A stretch of 64,000 nucleotides of DNA, from NCBI GenBank assembly GCA_963712175.1, contig CAVQGZ010000007.1:124001-188000 (forward strand), written 5' to 3'. Shown here piece by piece: positions 48,979 through 57,335 of the stretch (the stretch's first letter is position 1; every line of letters starts with the position of its first letter). Under the pieces are notes generated by a model. The model saw only the letters and a program-made list of their open reading frames with translations, was not told the origin of the DNA and made no database searches. The stretch is from CAVQGZ01 sp963712175. GTDB taxonomy: Bacteria > Actinomycetota > Actinomycetes > Jiangellales > Jiangellaceae. The position numbers and the translations under genes are program-made.

Positions 48979-51212
48979 CCGACCACGCGATCGGCAGCTT
49001 CGCCGAGGTGGACCTGGGTCCGGCACCCTCAGCCGGGGACGTCGCGGCCTGGCGGCAGGCCTTCACCGCGTCGGTGGGGCAACCGCCGGACGACGCGGTG
49101 TGGACCACGCCGGAGACGATCGAGGTCCCTCCGTTGCTCACCGCTGGCGACATCGACGACCTGAGCCACATCCACTCGTTCCCCGGCCACCCGCCGTACC
49201 TGCGTGGGCCGTACCCGACCATGTACGTCAACCAGCCGTGGACCATTCGGCAGTACGCCGGCTTCTCCACCGCAGCCGACTCCAACGCCTTCTACCGCCG
49301 CAACCTGGCGGCCGGCCAGAAAGGCCTCTCGATCGCGTTCGACCTCGCCACCCACCGCGGGTACGACTCGGACAACCCCCGTGTCGCGGGTGACGTCGGC
49401 ATGGCCGGCGTGGCGATCGACTCGATCCTGGACATGCGAACGCTCTTCGAGGGCATCCCGCTGGACAAGATGAGTGTCTCGATGACCATGAACGGTGCCG
49501 TGCTGCCGGTGATGGCCCTCTACGTCGTCGCGGCGGAGGAGCAGGGCGTCGAGCACGCCCGCCTCACCGGCACGATCCAGAACGACGTCCTCAAGGAGTT
49601 CATGGTCCGCAACACCTACATCTACCCGCCCGAGCCGTCGATGCAGATCATCAGCGACATCTTCGGCTACACCTCTGCGGAGATGCCGCGCTTCAACTCC
49701 ATCTCGATCTCCGGTTACCACATGCAGGAGGCCGGGGCGACGGCAGATCTCGAGCTCGGGTACACCCTCGCCGACGGCCTGGAGTACCTGCGGGCAGGCG
49801 TGGATGCGGGGCTGGACATCGACACCTTCGCCCCCCGGATCTCGTTCTTCTGGGCGATCGGCATGAACTTCTTCATGGAGGTCGCCAAGCTGCGGGCGGC
49901 GCGTCTGCTGTGGTCACGGATCGTGTCCCAGTTCGACCCGACGAACACCAAGGCCCTCTCGCTACGCACGCACAGCCAGACCAGCGGCTGGTCGCTGACG
50001 GCGCAGGACGTCTACAACAACGTGATCCGCACGTGCGTCGAGGCGATGGCGGCCACCCAGGGGCACACGCAGTCGCTGCACACGAACTCCCTGGACGAAG
50101 CCCTGGCGCTGCCGACGGACTTCTCCGCACGCATCGCCCGCAACACCCAGCTCCTGCTCCAGCAGGAGTCCGGTACCACGAGGGTGATCGACCCGTGGGG
50201 CGGCTCGTACTACGTGGAGCGGCTCACCGCCGAGCTCGCGCGCAAGGCCTGGGCGCACATCGCGGAGACCGAGGAGGCCGGCGGCATGACCAAGGCCATC
50301 GAGGCCGGCCTGCCGAAGCTTCGTATCGAGGAGGCTGCGGCGCGCACGCAGGCCCGCATCGACTCCGGCCAGCAGCCCGTGATCGGTGTCAACAAGTACC
50401 GGCCCGAGCACGATGCACCCGTCGAGGTGCTCAGGGTCGACAACACCGCCGTGCGCACCGAGCAGCTCGCCAAGCTGGAACGCCTGCGGGCCGAGCGCGA
50501 CCCGGCCCGGGTCGAGAGCGCCCTGGCCTCGCTCACCGCGGCTGCCCGGGCTGCCGCGGACGGGACCCGGGACCGCGGCCTCGAGCAGAACCTGCTGAAG
50601 CTGTCGGTCGATGCCGCTCGCGCCCACGCGACCGTGGGCGAGATGAGCGACGCTCTCGAGGCGGTGTTCGGCCGCCACACCGCAGCCATCCGCACGATCT
50701 CGGGGGTGTACCGACAAGAGATGGGTCAGTCCGACGCTGCCGAGCGGGTCCGATCCCGCTGCGAGACGTTCGAGGAGACCTACGGGCGCCGACCCCGGAT
50801 GCTCGTGGCCAAGATGGGCCAGGACGGTCACGACCGGGGGCAGAAGGTGATCGCGACGGCGTTCGCCGACCTCGGCTTCGACATCGACGTGGGTCCGCTG
50901 TTCCAGACGCCGGCCGAGGCGGCGCTGCAGGCCGTCGAGGCCGACGTCCATGTGGTCGGGGCGTCTTCCCTGGCGGCCGGACATCTCACGCTGGTGCCGC
51001 AGCTGCGAGACGAGCTGGCTGCGCTCGAGCGCGGGGACATCATGATCGTGGTCGGCGGGGTGATCCCTCCCGACGACGTCCAGCCGCTGCTGGACGCCGG
51101 CGCCGCCGCGGTGTACCCGCCCGGCACAGTGATCGCCGAGGCCGCCCTGGACCTGCTCGACGACCTCGAGGAGCGGCTCTCCGGTGAGGTGCTCACCGGA
51201 GACTCGACGTGA
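48975..51212 (+). CDS. mutB: Methylmalonyl-CoA mutase large (alpha) subunit
   Basis: A 745-residue adenosylcobalamin-dependent mutase. RGPYPTMYVNQPWTIRQYAGFSTAADSNAFYRRNLAAGQKGLSIAFDLATHRGYDSD contains the substrate-contact Tyr region, SVSMTMNGAVLPVMA, LTGTIQNDVLKEFMVRNTYIYPPEPSM and NNVIRTCVEAMAATQGHTQSLHTNSLDEALALPTDFSARIARNTQ follow. The cobalamin-binding motif KMGQDGHDRGQKV lies near 612-624 with His619 as the cobalt ligand, then GxSxL (GASSLAAGH) and GG (VVGGVIP). ATGA overlaps with mutA, and GTGA with meaB downstream, make a mutA-mutB-meaB operon. Confidence 0.96.
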   Translation: MTDHAIGSFAEVDLGPAPSAGDVAAWRQAFTASVGQPPDDAVWTTPETIEVPPLLTAGDIDDLSHIHSFPGHPPYLRGPYPTMYVNQPWTIRQYAGFSTAADSNAFYRRNLAAGQKGLSIAFDLATHRGYDSDNPRVAGDVGMAGVAIDSILDMRTLFEGIPLDKMSVSMTMNGAVLPVMALYVVAAEEQGVEHARLTGTIQNDVLKEFMVRNTYIYPPEPSMQIISDIFGYTSAEMPRFNSISISGYHMQEAGATADLELGYTLADGLEYLRAGVDAGLDIDTFAPRISFFWAIGMNFFMEVAKLRAARLLWSRIVSQFDPTNTKALSLRTHSQTSGWSLTAQDVYNNVIRTCVEAMAATQGHTQSLHTNSLDEALALPTDFSARIARNTQLLLQQESGTTRVIDPWGGSYYVERLTAELARKAWAHIAETEEAGGMTKAIEAGLPKLRIEEAAARTQARIDSGQQPVIGVNKYRPEHDAPVEVLRVDNTAVRTEQLAKLERLRAERDPARVESALASLTAAARAAADGTRDRGLEQNLLKLSVDAARAHATVGEMSDALEAVFGRHTAAIRTISGVYRQEMGQSDAAERVRSRCETFEETYGRRPRMLVAKMGQDGHDRGQKVIATAFADLGFDIDVGPLFQTPAEAALQAVEADVHVVGASSLAAGHLTLVPQLRDELAALERGDIMIVVGGVIPPDDVQPLLDAGAAAVYPPGTVIAEAALDLLDDLEERLSGEVLTGDST

Positions 51213-52267
51213 CGGGATCCCCCCGCTCCGCCATCGACGTCGCTGCCCTCGCCGACAGCGTCCAGGCCGGCAGACGGGCAGCCATGGCCCGGGCGATCAC
51301 CCTGGTCGAGTCCACCCGTCCGGACCACCAGGAGCTCGCCCAGGACCTCCTGGTGCGCCTCCTTCCGGGGGTGGGAGCAGCCCAGCGCGTCGGGATCAGC
51401 GGAGTCCCGGGGGCCGGCAAGTCGACGTTCATCGACGCACTCGGGACTCATCTCACTGCCGCGGGTCACCGGGTGGCGGTGCTGGCCGTGGACCCGTCGT
51501 CGACCCGTCATGGCGGGAGCATCCTCGGCGACAAGACCCGCATGACCCGGTTGTCCGTGGACCCGAACGCCTTCATCCGGCCCTCCCCGACGTCCGGCAC
51601 GCTTGGGGGCGTCGCCCGGGCGACCCGACAGGCCATGGTGGTCGTCGAGGCCGCCGGGTACGGCGTGGTGCTCGTGGAGACGGTGGGTGTCGGGCAGTCC
51701 GAGACCACCGTGGCGGAGATGGTCGACACGTTTCTCCTGCTCATGGTGGCGCGCACCGGCGATGCCCTGCAGGGCATGAAGCGCGGCGTGCTGGAGCTGG
51801 CAGACGTGATCGCGGTCAACAAGGCCGACGGCGACAACGTGATCGAGGCCAAGCGGGCCGCCCGGGAGCTGGCCGACGTCCTGCGGATGATGGAGCCGGC
51901 CTACGACGGATGGCGGGTGCCGGTGATGACCTGCTCGGCGAAGACCGGCGAGGGCATCGACGAGGTCTGGGACCAGGTGTGCGCCCACCGCGCGGCGATG
52001 GCCGAGTCAGGCGCCCTGGATCGGCGACGGTCCGACCAGGAGGTCGCCTGGATGTGGGCCACCGTGCGAGACCGGGTCATGCACCGGCTCCGGCACGACG
52101 GCGTCACCAAGGACACGGTCGTCGCCCTCGAGGAGCAGCTGCGCTCCGGAGACACGACGGCCACCCGCGCCGCACAGACCCTGCTCGACAAGCTCGGCTG
52201 GCTGGACAGACCCCCGCAGCAGTACGCGCCCGTCAGCGCGGAAGGGTCGCCACCAGCGTCGTCGTGA
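51209..52267 (+). CDS. meaB: Methylmalonyl-CoA mutase-associated GTPase MeaB
   Basis: A 352-residue G3E/SIMIBI-class GTPase that protects the mutase and gates loading of adenosylcobalamin. P-loop GVPGAGKST near residue 66-74; VLAVDPSSTRHGGSILGDKTRM (switch III region), VETVGVGQSE (Walker B), NKADGDN (base specificity) and TCSAKTGEG. The C-terminal helices (LEEQLRSGDTTATRAAQTLLDKL) are the dimerisation arm. GTG overlaps mutB stop. Its 3' end overlaps the convergent MeaB-like gene by 35 bp. Confidence 0.94.
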   Translation: MTGSPRSAIDVAALADSVQAGRRAAMARAITLVESTRPDHQELAQDLLVRLLPGVGAAQRVGISGVPGAGKSTFIDALGTHLTAAGHRVAVLAVDPSSTRHGGSILGDKTRMTRLSVDPNAFIRPSPTSGTLGGVARATRQAMVVVEAAGYGVVLVETVGVGQSETTVAEMVDTFLLLMVARTGDALQGMKRGVLELADVIAVNKADGDNVIEAKRAARELADVLRMMEPAYDGWRVPVMTCSAKTGEGIDEVWDQVCAHRAAMAESGALDRRRSDQEVAWMWATVRDRVMHRLRHDGVTKDTVVALEEQLRSGDTTATRAAQTLLDKLGWLDRPPQQYAPVSAEGSPPASS

Positions 52268-53199
52268 ACTCCGCCTGAGCACGCTCGAAGCCTCCGGCGC
52301 TGGCGAGCCAGGACTCGGCTCCACCGAGGGCCTGCTCGAGGTGGGTCGCTCCGACCCGGCCCCACTCGTCCTTCACCCAGCGGACGAAGAAGTACGGCTC
52401 GCGTCCCTTGACCCCGGCGTGCTCGCCGGCCACGGTGGCGAGCATGGCGTCGCAGAGCTCAGCGATGCCCTGGCCGGTCTTGGCGCTGGTCTGGTAGATC
52501 GGCACCGGCTCCTCGTCGAAGGGGCGGGCCAGCCACAGACTGTTCTGCAGGTGGTGCAGGCTCTGCTGGGCCGACGGCTCGTCGCACTTGTTGAGCACGA
52601 ACGCGTGCGGCACCTCGATGATCCCAGCCTTCAGGAACTGCACCTCGTCACCGCCGAGGGGCGCGAGCACGAGATACACCTGGTCGGCGAGGTGTCGGAT
52701 GTCGGCCTCGCTCTGACCCACGCCGACCGTCTCGACGAGCACGAGGTCGAACAGGTACGCCATCAGCCGGCAGACCTGAAAGCTCGACGGCCCGAGTCCG
52801 CCCAGCTCGGTTGCCGAGGCCTGGCTCCGGAAGAAGAGCCGGGCGCCACCGCTCGACGGCCGCAACCGGGTCCGGTCCCCGAGCAGCGACCCTCCGGAGA
52901 GGTGGCTGGACGGGTCGACCGCCACGACCCCGATCGACAGGTGGCTTCGCTGCTCAAGCATGGTCGTGGTCAGGCGAGCCAGCAGGGACGACTTCCCCGA
53001 GCCGGGGGTGCCCGTTACGCCCAGCACGACCGCGTCGGGCTGCGCACCCCGGCGCTCGAGCTCCGCGACCACCGTCGGCGCGCTGTTCCAGCACGACCGG
53101 GCGCTGGTCCTCGAACAGGCCGACCAGTCGACTGACGGCCCCCTTCGCGCCCCGCAGCGCTGCGTCGACGGTGGCGGGGACGTCGAGCTGGGTGCTCAG
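52233..53199 (-). CDS. Second MeaB/ArgK-type GTPase, frame broken near its N-terminus
   Basis: The intact part (from GTG 53072) is a 279-residue GTPase: GVTGTPGSGKSSLLARL, VVAVDPSSHLSGGSLLGDRTRLRP, VETVGVGQSEADIRHLADQ, LNKCDEP and YQTSAKTGQGIAEL. It is distinct from MeaB. The first ~40 residues are readable in another frame right after the mutase stop (LSTQLDVPATVDAALRGAKGAVSRLVGLFEDQRP, typical MeaB N-terminal helices), so one extra base lies between about 53075 and 53110. The apparent start would be CTG at 53199. It is directly downstream of, and likely serves, the ethylmalonyl-CoA-mutase-type gene. Confidence 0.8.
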
Positions 53200-55229
53200 G
53201 ACGTGACCCCGACGTGGGACGGGTGCTCTTCGAGGAGCCCGACCATCGCCTCCATGATGTCGAGAAGCTCGTAGTCGGCCGGGGTGTAGACCTGGCGCAC
53301 ACCCAGGGCGTACAGCTTGTCGAAGTCGGACTCCGGGACGATCCCACCGAGCACGACGTGGATGTGCTCGGCTCCCTGCTCGCGCAGCCCGTCCAGGATC
53401 TGCTCGGCGAGGGCTAGGTGGGACCCGGAGAGCACTGATGCACCGATGACGTCAGCCCCCTCCTCGACCGCCGACGTGACGATCTCGTCGGCAGAGAGCC
53501 GGATGCCGGAGTAGATGACGTCAAAACCGACGTGCCGCGCCGAGACCGCGATCACCTCAGCGCCGTTGGAGTGCCCGTCCAGCCCTGGCTTGCCCACGAC
53601 CAGCCGCGGCCGATGCCCCAGCGTCTGCGTCAGGGCATCGAGCCGGGCCCGCAGCGAGTCGACCCGGTCACCGGACAGGCTCAGCTGCTGTCCTTCCACA
53701 CCGGTCGCAGGGCGGTACTCGCCGAACACCCCACGCAGCGCTCCTGCCCACTCGCCGGTAGTGACGCGCGCCAGGGCGCACTCGATCGACGGTTCCATCA
53801 TCGAGGTCCCGTCACGTGCCGCGTCCTCGAGCGCGGCCAGAGCGGCCGCGACACGATTCGGGTCGCGCTCGGCCTTGGTCTGCTCCAGCTGCGCGAGGGT
53901 GTCGCGGATCGCGCCCTCGTCGAGGGTGAACAGGCCGCCGTCCTCGCCGGACAGCAGGGGCGAGTCGAGGCCGTCGGTCCACTTGTTGACCCCGACGATG
54001 ACCTGCTCACCAGTGTTGATGCGGCTGACACGCTCCGACATCGACCGAACGAGCGCCGACTTCATGTAGCCGGACTCGATGGCCGGGATGACCCCGCCCA
54101 TCTCCATGATTCGCTCGATCTCCTGGCGAGCGCCGGCCTTCAGCTCGGCCACCTTCGACTCGATGACGGGGCTGCCGTCGAAGAGGTCGGGGTACTCCAG
54201 CAGGTCGGTCTCGTAGGCGAGGATCTGCTGGAGGCGCAGCGACCACTGCTGGTCCCAGGGCCGCGGCAGCGACAACGCCTCGTTCCAGGCGGGCAGCTGC
54301 AGAGCCCGGCACCTGGCCTTGCGGCTCATCGTGACGCCCAGGGCCTCGATCAGGATGCGCCAGGCGTTGTTCTCCGGCTGCGACTCGGTGAGCCCGAGCG
54401 AGTTGACCTGCACGCCATAGCGGAACCGGCGGTACTTCTCGTTCTCGACCCCGTACCGCTCGACAAGGAGCTCGTCCCACAGCTCGACGAACGCCCGCAT
54501 CTTGCTCATCTCCTCGATGAACCGGATGCCGGAGTTCACGAAGAACGAGATGCGACCCACGGCACGGTCGAACTGCTCATCGGTGAAGTGCCCGCGCTGC
54601 TCGAGCAGGTCGAGCAGGCTCAGCGCGTTGGCCAGCGCGAACGCGAGCTCCTGGGCAGGCGTGGCCCCGGCCTCCTGCAGGTGGTACGAGCAGATGTTGG
54701 ACGCGTTCCACTTCGGCATGGCGTCGAGGCAGAACTCGTACATCTCTGCGATGAGCCGCATGCTCTCTGCCGGCGGGTAGATGTAGGTGCCGCGGGCGAG
54801 GTACTCCTTGACCAGGTCGTTCTGAGTAGTGCCGGTGAGCCTGGTGACGTCCTCGCCACGCTCGCGGGCCAGGGCGACGTAGAGGGACAGCAGCCACATC
54901 GCGGTGCCGTTGATCGTCATGGACGTGTTCATCTGCTCCAACGGGATGCCGTCGAACAGGTGCTCCATGTCGTCGAGGGAGTTGATGGGCACGCCGACCT
55001 TGCCGATCTCCGGGCCGGCGATGGCCTCGTCGCTGGAGTACCCGCACTGAGTCGGCAGGTCGAACGCGATCGAGAGCCCTGTCTGCCCAGCGGCGAGGTT
55101 CTTGCGGTAGAGCTCGTTGGAGGCCTTCGGGCTGGAGTGACCGGCGTAGGTGCGGATGATCCAGGGCCGGTCGCGCGTCGGTTCCCCGTCGGCGTCGTAG
55201 AGGCGGTGTGCAGCCGTCTGTTCTGTCAC
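53196..55229 (-). CDS. Ethylmalonyl-CoA mutase-type protein (MeaA family)
   Basis: About 677 residues in one chain, mutase barrel plus cobalamin domain. It begins with RDRPWIIRTYAGHSSPKASNELYRKNLAAGQTGLSIAFDLPTQCGYSSDEAIAGPEIGKVGVPINSLDDMEHLFDGIPLEQMNTSMTINGTAMWLLSLY, which matches MeaA/ethylmalonyl-CoA mutase more than MutB. VNSLGLTESQPENNAWRILIEALGVTMSRKARCRALQLPAWNEALSLPRPWDQQWSLRLQQI is also MeaA-like. Cobalamin motif: GKPGLDGHSNGAEV, then GASVLSGSH and VLGGIVP. GTG 55229 is chosen since TATCGT ends 7 bp upstream; GTG 55238 is possible. Known members convert ethylmalonyl-CoA to methylsuccinyl-CoA; no ccr gene is nearby. Confidence 0.88.
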   Translation of the reverse strand: MTEQTAAHRLYDADGEPTRDRPWIIRTYAGHSSPKASNELYRKNLAAGQTGLSIAFDLPTQCGYSSDEAIAGPEIGKVGVPINSLDDMEHLFDGIPLEQMNTSMTINGTAMWLLSLYVALARERGEDVTRLTGTTQNDLVKEYLARGTYIYPPAESMRLIAEMYEFCLDAMPKWNASNICSYHLQEAGATPAQELAFALANALSLLDLLEQRGHFTDEQFDRAVGRISFFVNSGIRFIEEMSKMRAFVELWDELLVERYGVENEKYRRFRYGVQVNSLGLTESQPENNAWRILIEALGVTMSRKARCRALQLPAWNEALSLPRPWDQQWSLRLQQILAYETDLLEYPDLFDGSPVIESKVAELKAGARQEIERIMEMGGVIPAIESGYMKSALVRSMSERVSRINTGEQVIVGVNKWTDGLDSPLLSGEDGGLFTLDEGAIRDTLAQLEQTKAERDPNRVAAALAALEDAARDGTSMMEPSIECALARVTTGEWAGALRGVFGEYRPATGVEGQQLSLSGDRVDSLRARLDALTQTLGHRPRLVVGKPGLDGHSNGAEVIAVSARHVGFDVIYSGIRLSADEIVTSAVEEGADVIGASVLSGSHLALAEQILDGLREQGAEHIHVVLGGIVPESDFDKLYALGVRQVYTPADYELLDIMEAMVGLLEEHPSHVGVTS

Positions 55230-55236
55230 GAAAGGC

Positions 55237-55242
55237 ACGATA
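55237..55242 (-). promoter_or_regulatory. Probable -10 of the MeaA-family gene
   Basis: Bottom-strand TATCGT matches TANNNT and ends 7 bp before the GTG at 55229, consistent with a leaderless transcript starting on that codon. No ribosome-binding site precedes either candidate GTG. Confidence 0.4.
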
Positions 55243-55342
55243 ACCAGCGCCGATGCCCCACGAGAAGGCCAAGTGGCCTACGTCATGCCGACGAGCGCGC
55301 CCGCTCGCTCCTCCCGGCGCGCGGTGCCGCTAGCGTCGGAGC

Positions 55343-56128
55343 ATGCAGCCGCGCGTCACGCTGGAGACCGATGGCCACGTCCTGCTCATGGGCATCAACC
55401 GAGCGGAGAAGTACAACGCGTTCGACCTGGCGCTGATCGACGAGCTCGGGGCGGCGTACCAGCGGCTGGGGCACGAACCCGACCTCTGGGCGGGCGTCTT
55501 GTTCCACCACGGGCCGCACTTCTCCGCCGGCCTGCAGCTGGACGAGGTCGGGCCCGCCGTGGCCGAGCACGGCCCGGGAGCTCTCTCGGGGGGCCACGCG
55601 TACGACCCGTTCGGCGTCTGGCGCGAGCAGGTACCGAAGCCGGTGGTCATGGCAGTCGGCGGGATCGCCTTCACCCTGTCGATCGAGCTGGCGCTGGCCA
55701 GCGACATCGTCGTGTGCGCCGACGACGTGCGCTTCCGGCAGATGGAGATCGCCCGCGGCATCATGCCGTTCGGCGGCGCGACGTTCCGGGGACCGGCGCA
55801 GCTCGGGTGGGGCAATGCGATGCGGTTCCTGCTGACCGGTGAGGAGTTCGGGGCCGACGACGCCCTGCGCATCGGGCTGGTGCAGGAGGTCGTTCCGGCC
55901 GGTCAGCAGGCCGACCGAGCTCGCGAGATCGCCGCGCTCATCGCGCAGCAGGCTCCGCGGGCAGTCCAGGCCACCCTGGCGAACGCTCGCTGCGCTGTCG
56001 CCGACGGACCAGAGGCCGCTGCGCTGCACATTCGCGACCTGCTATCCCCACTGCTGGACAGCGAGGACGCTCACGAAGGGGTGCGGAGCTTCGTCGAGCG
56101 TCGGCCGGCTCGATTCACCGGCCGCTAG
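55343..56128 (+). CDS. Enoyl-CoA hydratase/isomerase (crotonase) family protein
   Basis: A 261-residue crotonase-fold protein. INRAEKYNAFDLALIDELGAAYQRL, HHGPHFSAGLQLDEV (first oxyanion-hole NH), KPVVMAVGGIAFTLSIELALASDIVVCADDVRFRQMEIARGIMPFGGATFRGPAQLGWGNAMRFLLTGEEFGADDALRIGLVQEVVP. The second oxyanion segment is GGIAFTL rather than the usual G-x-C-x-G-G-G, and the catalytic Glu region is QMEIARGI; the exact reaction is uncertain. TAGCGT ends 6 bp before the ATG, consistent with leaderless expression. It is divergent from the MeaA-family gene and may act in the same acyl-CoA route. Confidence 0.85.
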   Translation: MQPRVTLETDGHVLLMGINRAEKYNAFDLALIDELGAAYQRLGHEPDLWAGVLFHHGPHFSAGLQLDEVGPAVAEHGPGALSGGHAYDPFGVWREQVPKPVVMAVGGIAFTLSIELALASDIVVCADDVRFRQMEIARGIMPFGGATFRGPAQLGWGNAMRFLLTGEEFGADDALRIGLVQEVVPAGQQADRAREIAALIAQQAPRAVQATLANARCAVADGPEAAALHIRDLLSPLLDSEDAHEGVRSFVERRPARFTGR

Positions 56129-56147
56129 CGCGCCGAGCCACGGACGG

Positions 56148-56912
56148 CTATCGACGCACTGCCTTGATCAGGCAGTGGTGCATCCCCCGCGGCTCCTCGA
56201 CGCCCGACTCGATGCTGACATCGGTGAAACCTGCTTCGGCCAAGCCATCCCGGTACTCGGTGAACGACAGCGCACCGGCGATGCACCCTGCCCAGTCGCC
56301 GCGTTCGGCCCGGTCGGCTGGTGACAGGGCATCGTCGGCCACGACATCGGCGACCCCGAGGCGCCCGCCCCGCCGCAGCACACGAGCCATCTCGGCGAAC
56401 ACCGCCGGCTTGTCCGGGCTGAGGTTGACGACACAGTTCGAGATCACGACGTCGACCGCGTCGTCGGGCAGCGGCACGGCCTCGATCTGGCCCTTCAGGA
56501 ACTCGACGTTGGTCACCCCGGCCACCTCGGCGTTGCGACGAGCCAGGGCGAGCATCTCGTCGGTCATGTCGAGCCCGTACGCACGCCCGGTCTCGCCCAC
56601 ACGACGGGCGGACAGGATCACGTCGATGCCACCGCCCGACCCTAGGTCGAGCACGCGTTCTCCCGGTTCGAGCGCCGCCACCATCATCGGGTTGCCACAG
56701 CCCAAGCTGGCTGCCAGCGCAGCAGAGGGCACCTCGCCCTGCTCGTCGATGCTGTAGAGGTTGCGTCCGAAGGTGTCGTCGATGTCGACGACCTGGCCTG
56801 GGTCGCAGCAGTCGCTGGAGGCGCAGCAGTCGTCGGCAGACCTGGCCGCTTCCGCGTAGCGTTCGCGAACCTGCGAATGGATCGTGGCGGCGGTGTCGCT
56901 CGTCGTTCTCAT
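56148..56912 (-). CDS. arsM: Arsenite S-adenosylmethionine methyltransferase
   Basis: A 254-residue class I methyltransferase. SAM motif VLDLGSGGGIDVILSARRVG; the three conserved arsenic-binding Cys are Cys72 (LGCGNP), Cys160 (SNCVVNLSPDK) and Cys210 (GDWAGCIAGAL). An additional Cys-rich N-terminus (DDCCASSDCCDPG) is common in actinobacterial ArsM. It adds methyl groups to As(III) for detoxification. ATG 56912 follows bottom-strand TATCGT by 6 bp, so it is probably leaderless. It is divergent from arsR across a 61-bp region holding a palindromic operator. Confidence 0.92.
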   Translation of the reverse strand: MRTTSDTAATIHSQVRERYAEAARSADDCCASSDCCDPGQVVDIDDTFGRNLYSIDEQGEVPSAALAASLGCGNPMMVAALEPGERVLDLGSGGGIDVILSARRVGETGRAYGLDMTDEMLALARRNAEVAGVTNVEFLKGQIEAVPLPDDAVDVVISNCVVNLSPDKPAVFAEMARVLRRGGRLGVADVVADDALSPADRAERGDWAGCIAGALSFTEYRDGLAEAGFTDVSIESGVEEPRGMHHCLIKAVRR

Positions 56913-56918
56913 GACGCC

Positions 56919-56924
56919 ACGATA
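56919..56924 (-). promoter_or_regulatory. Probable -10 of leaderless arsM
   Basis: Bottom-strand TATCGT ends 6 bp before the arsM ATG. The ArsR palindrome lies just upstream (56932-56949), where a bound repressor would block polymerase. Confidence 0.45.
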
Positions 56925-56931
56925 GATCACA

Positions 56932-56949
56932 TATTGACGTTCGTCAATA
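56932..56949. promoter_or_regulatory. ArsR-type operator between arsM and arsR
   Basis: TATTGACG-TT-CGTCAATA is a perfect 8-bp inverted repeat with 2-bp spacer in the divergent intergenic region. A degraded second copy (ATACTGAC ... GTCGATAT, 56947-56966) follows. The form matches ArsR/SmtB operators, so the arsR product probably represses both genes from here. Confidence 0.75.
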
Positions 56950-56973
56950 CTGACTCTCGTCGATATTTGCACT

Positions 56974-57324
56974 ATGATGATGGCCATGGAGTCGCTCGCG
57001 TGCTGTGCGCCGCTCTCGTCGGGTCCGCTGTCCCCCCAGCAGGCGCAAGACCTGGCAGTCGCCTTCCGGGCACTGTCGGACCCCGTCCGGGTCCAGGTGC
57101 TGAACCGGGTCGTCACGGCCGACGGCGGAGAGATCTGCGCCTGCGACCTCGTGGTGCCGGTCGGGCGCAGCCAACCGACGGTCTCGCACCACCTGAAGGT
57201 GCTACGCCAGGCGGGACTGGTCCACGCCAACAAGAGGCAGACCAACGTCTGGTACTCAGCCGACCACGACCGGCTTGGTGCCCTGCGTGACGCGCTGGCT
57301 CCCATGGCGGCGCCAGCGGACTAG
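56974..57324 (+). CDS. arsR: ArsR-family metalloid-responsive repressor
   Basis: A 116-residue winged-helix repressor: AVAFRALSDPVRVQVLNRVV, CDLVVPVGRSQPTVSHHLKVLRQAGLV as the recognition helix and RQTNVWYSA as the wing. Candidate As(III) ligands are the vicinal Cys10-Cys11 (SLACCAP) and Cys55/Cys57 (EICACDL). This mixes the E. coli-type C-x-C site with the Cys-Cys site known from Corynebacterium. The ATG at 56974 (MMMAMES) is used; a later ATG in the run is possible. Autorepression through the operator upstream is likely. Confidence 0.92.
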   Translation: MMMAMESLACCAPLSSGPLSPQQAQDLAVAFRALSDPVRVQVLNRVVTADGGEICACDLVVPVGRSQPTVSHHLKVLRQAGLVHANKRQTNVWYSADHDRLGALRDALAPMAAPAD

Positions 57325-57335
57325 GGTCGAACGCC

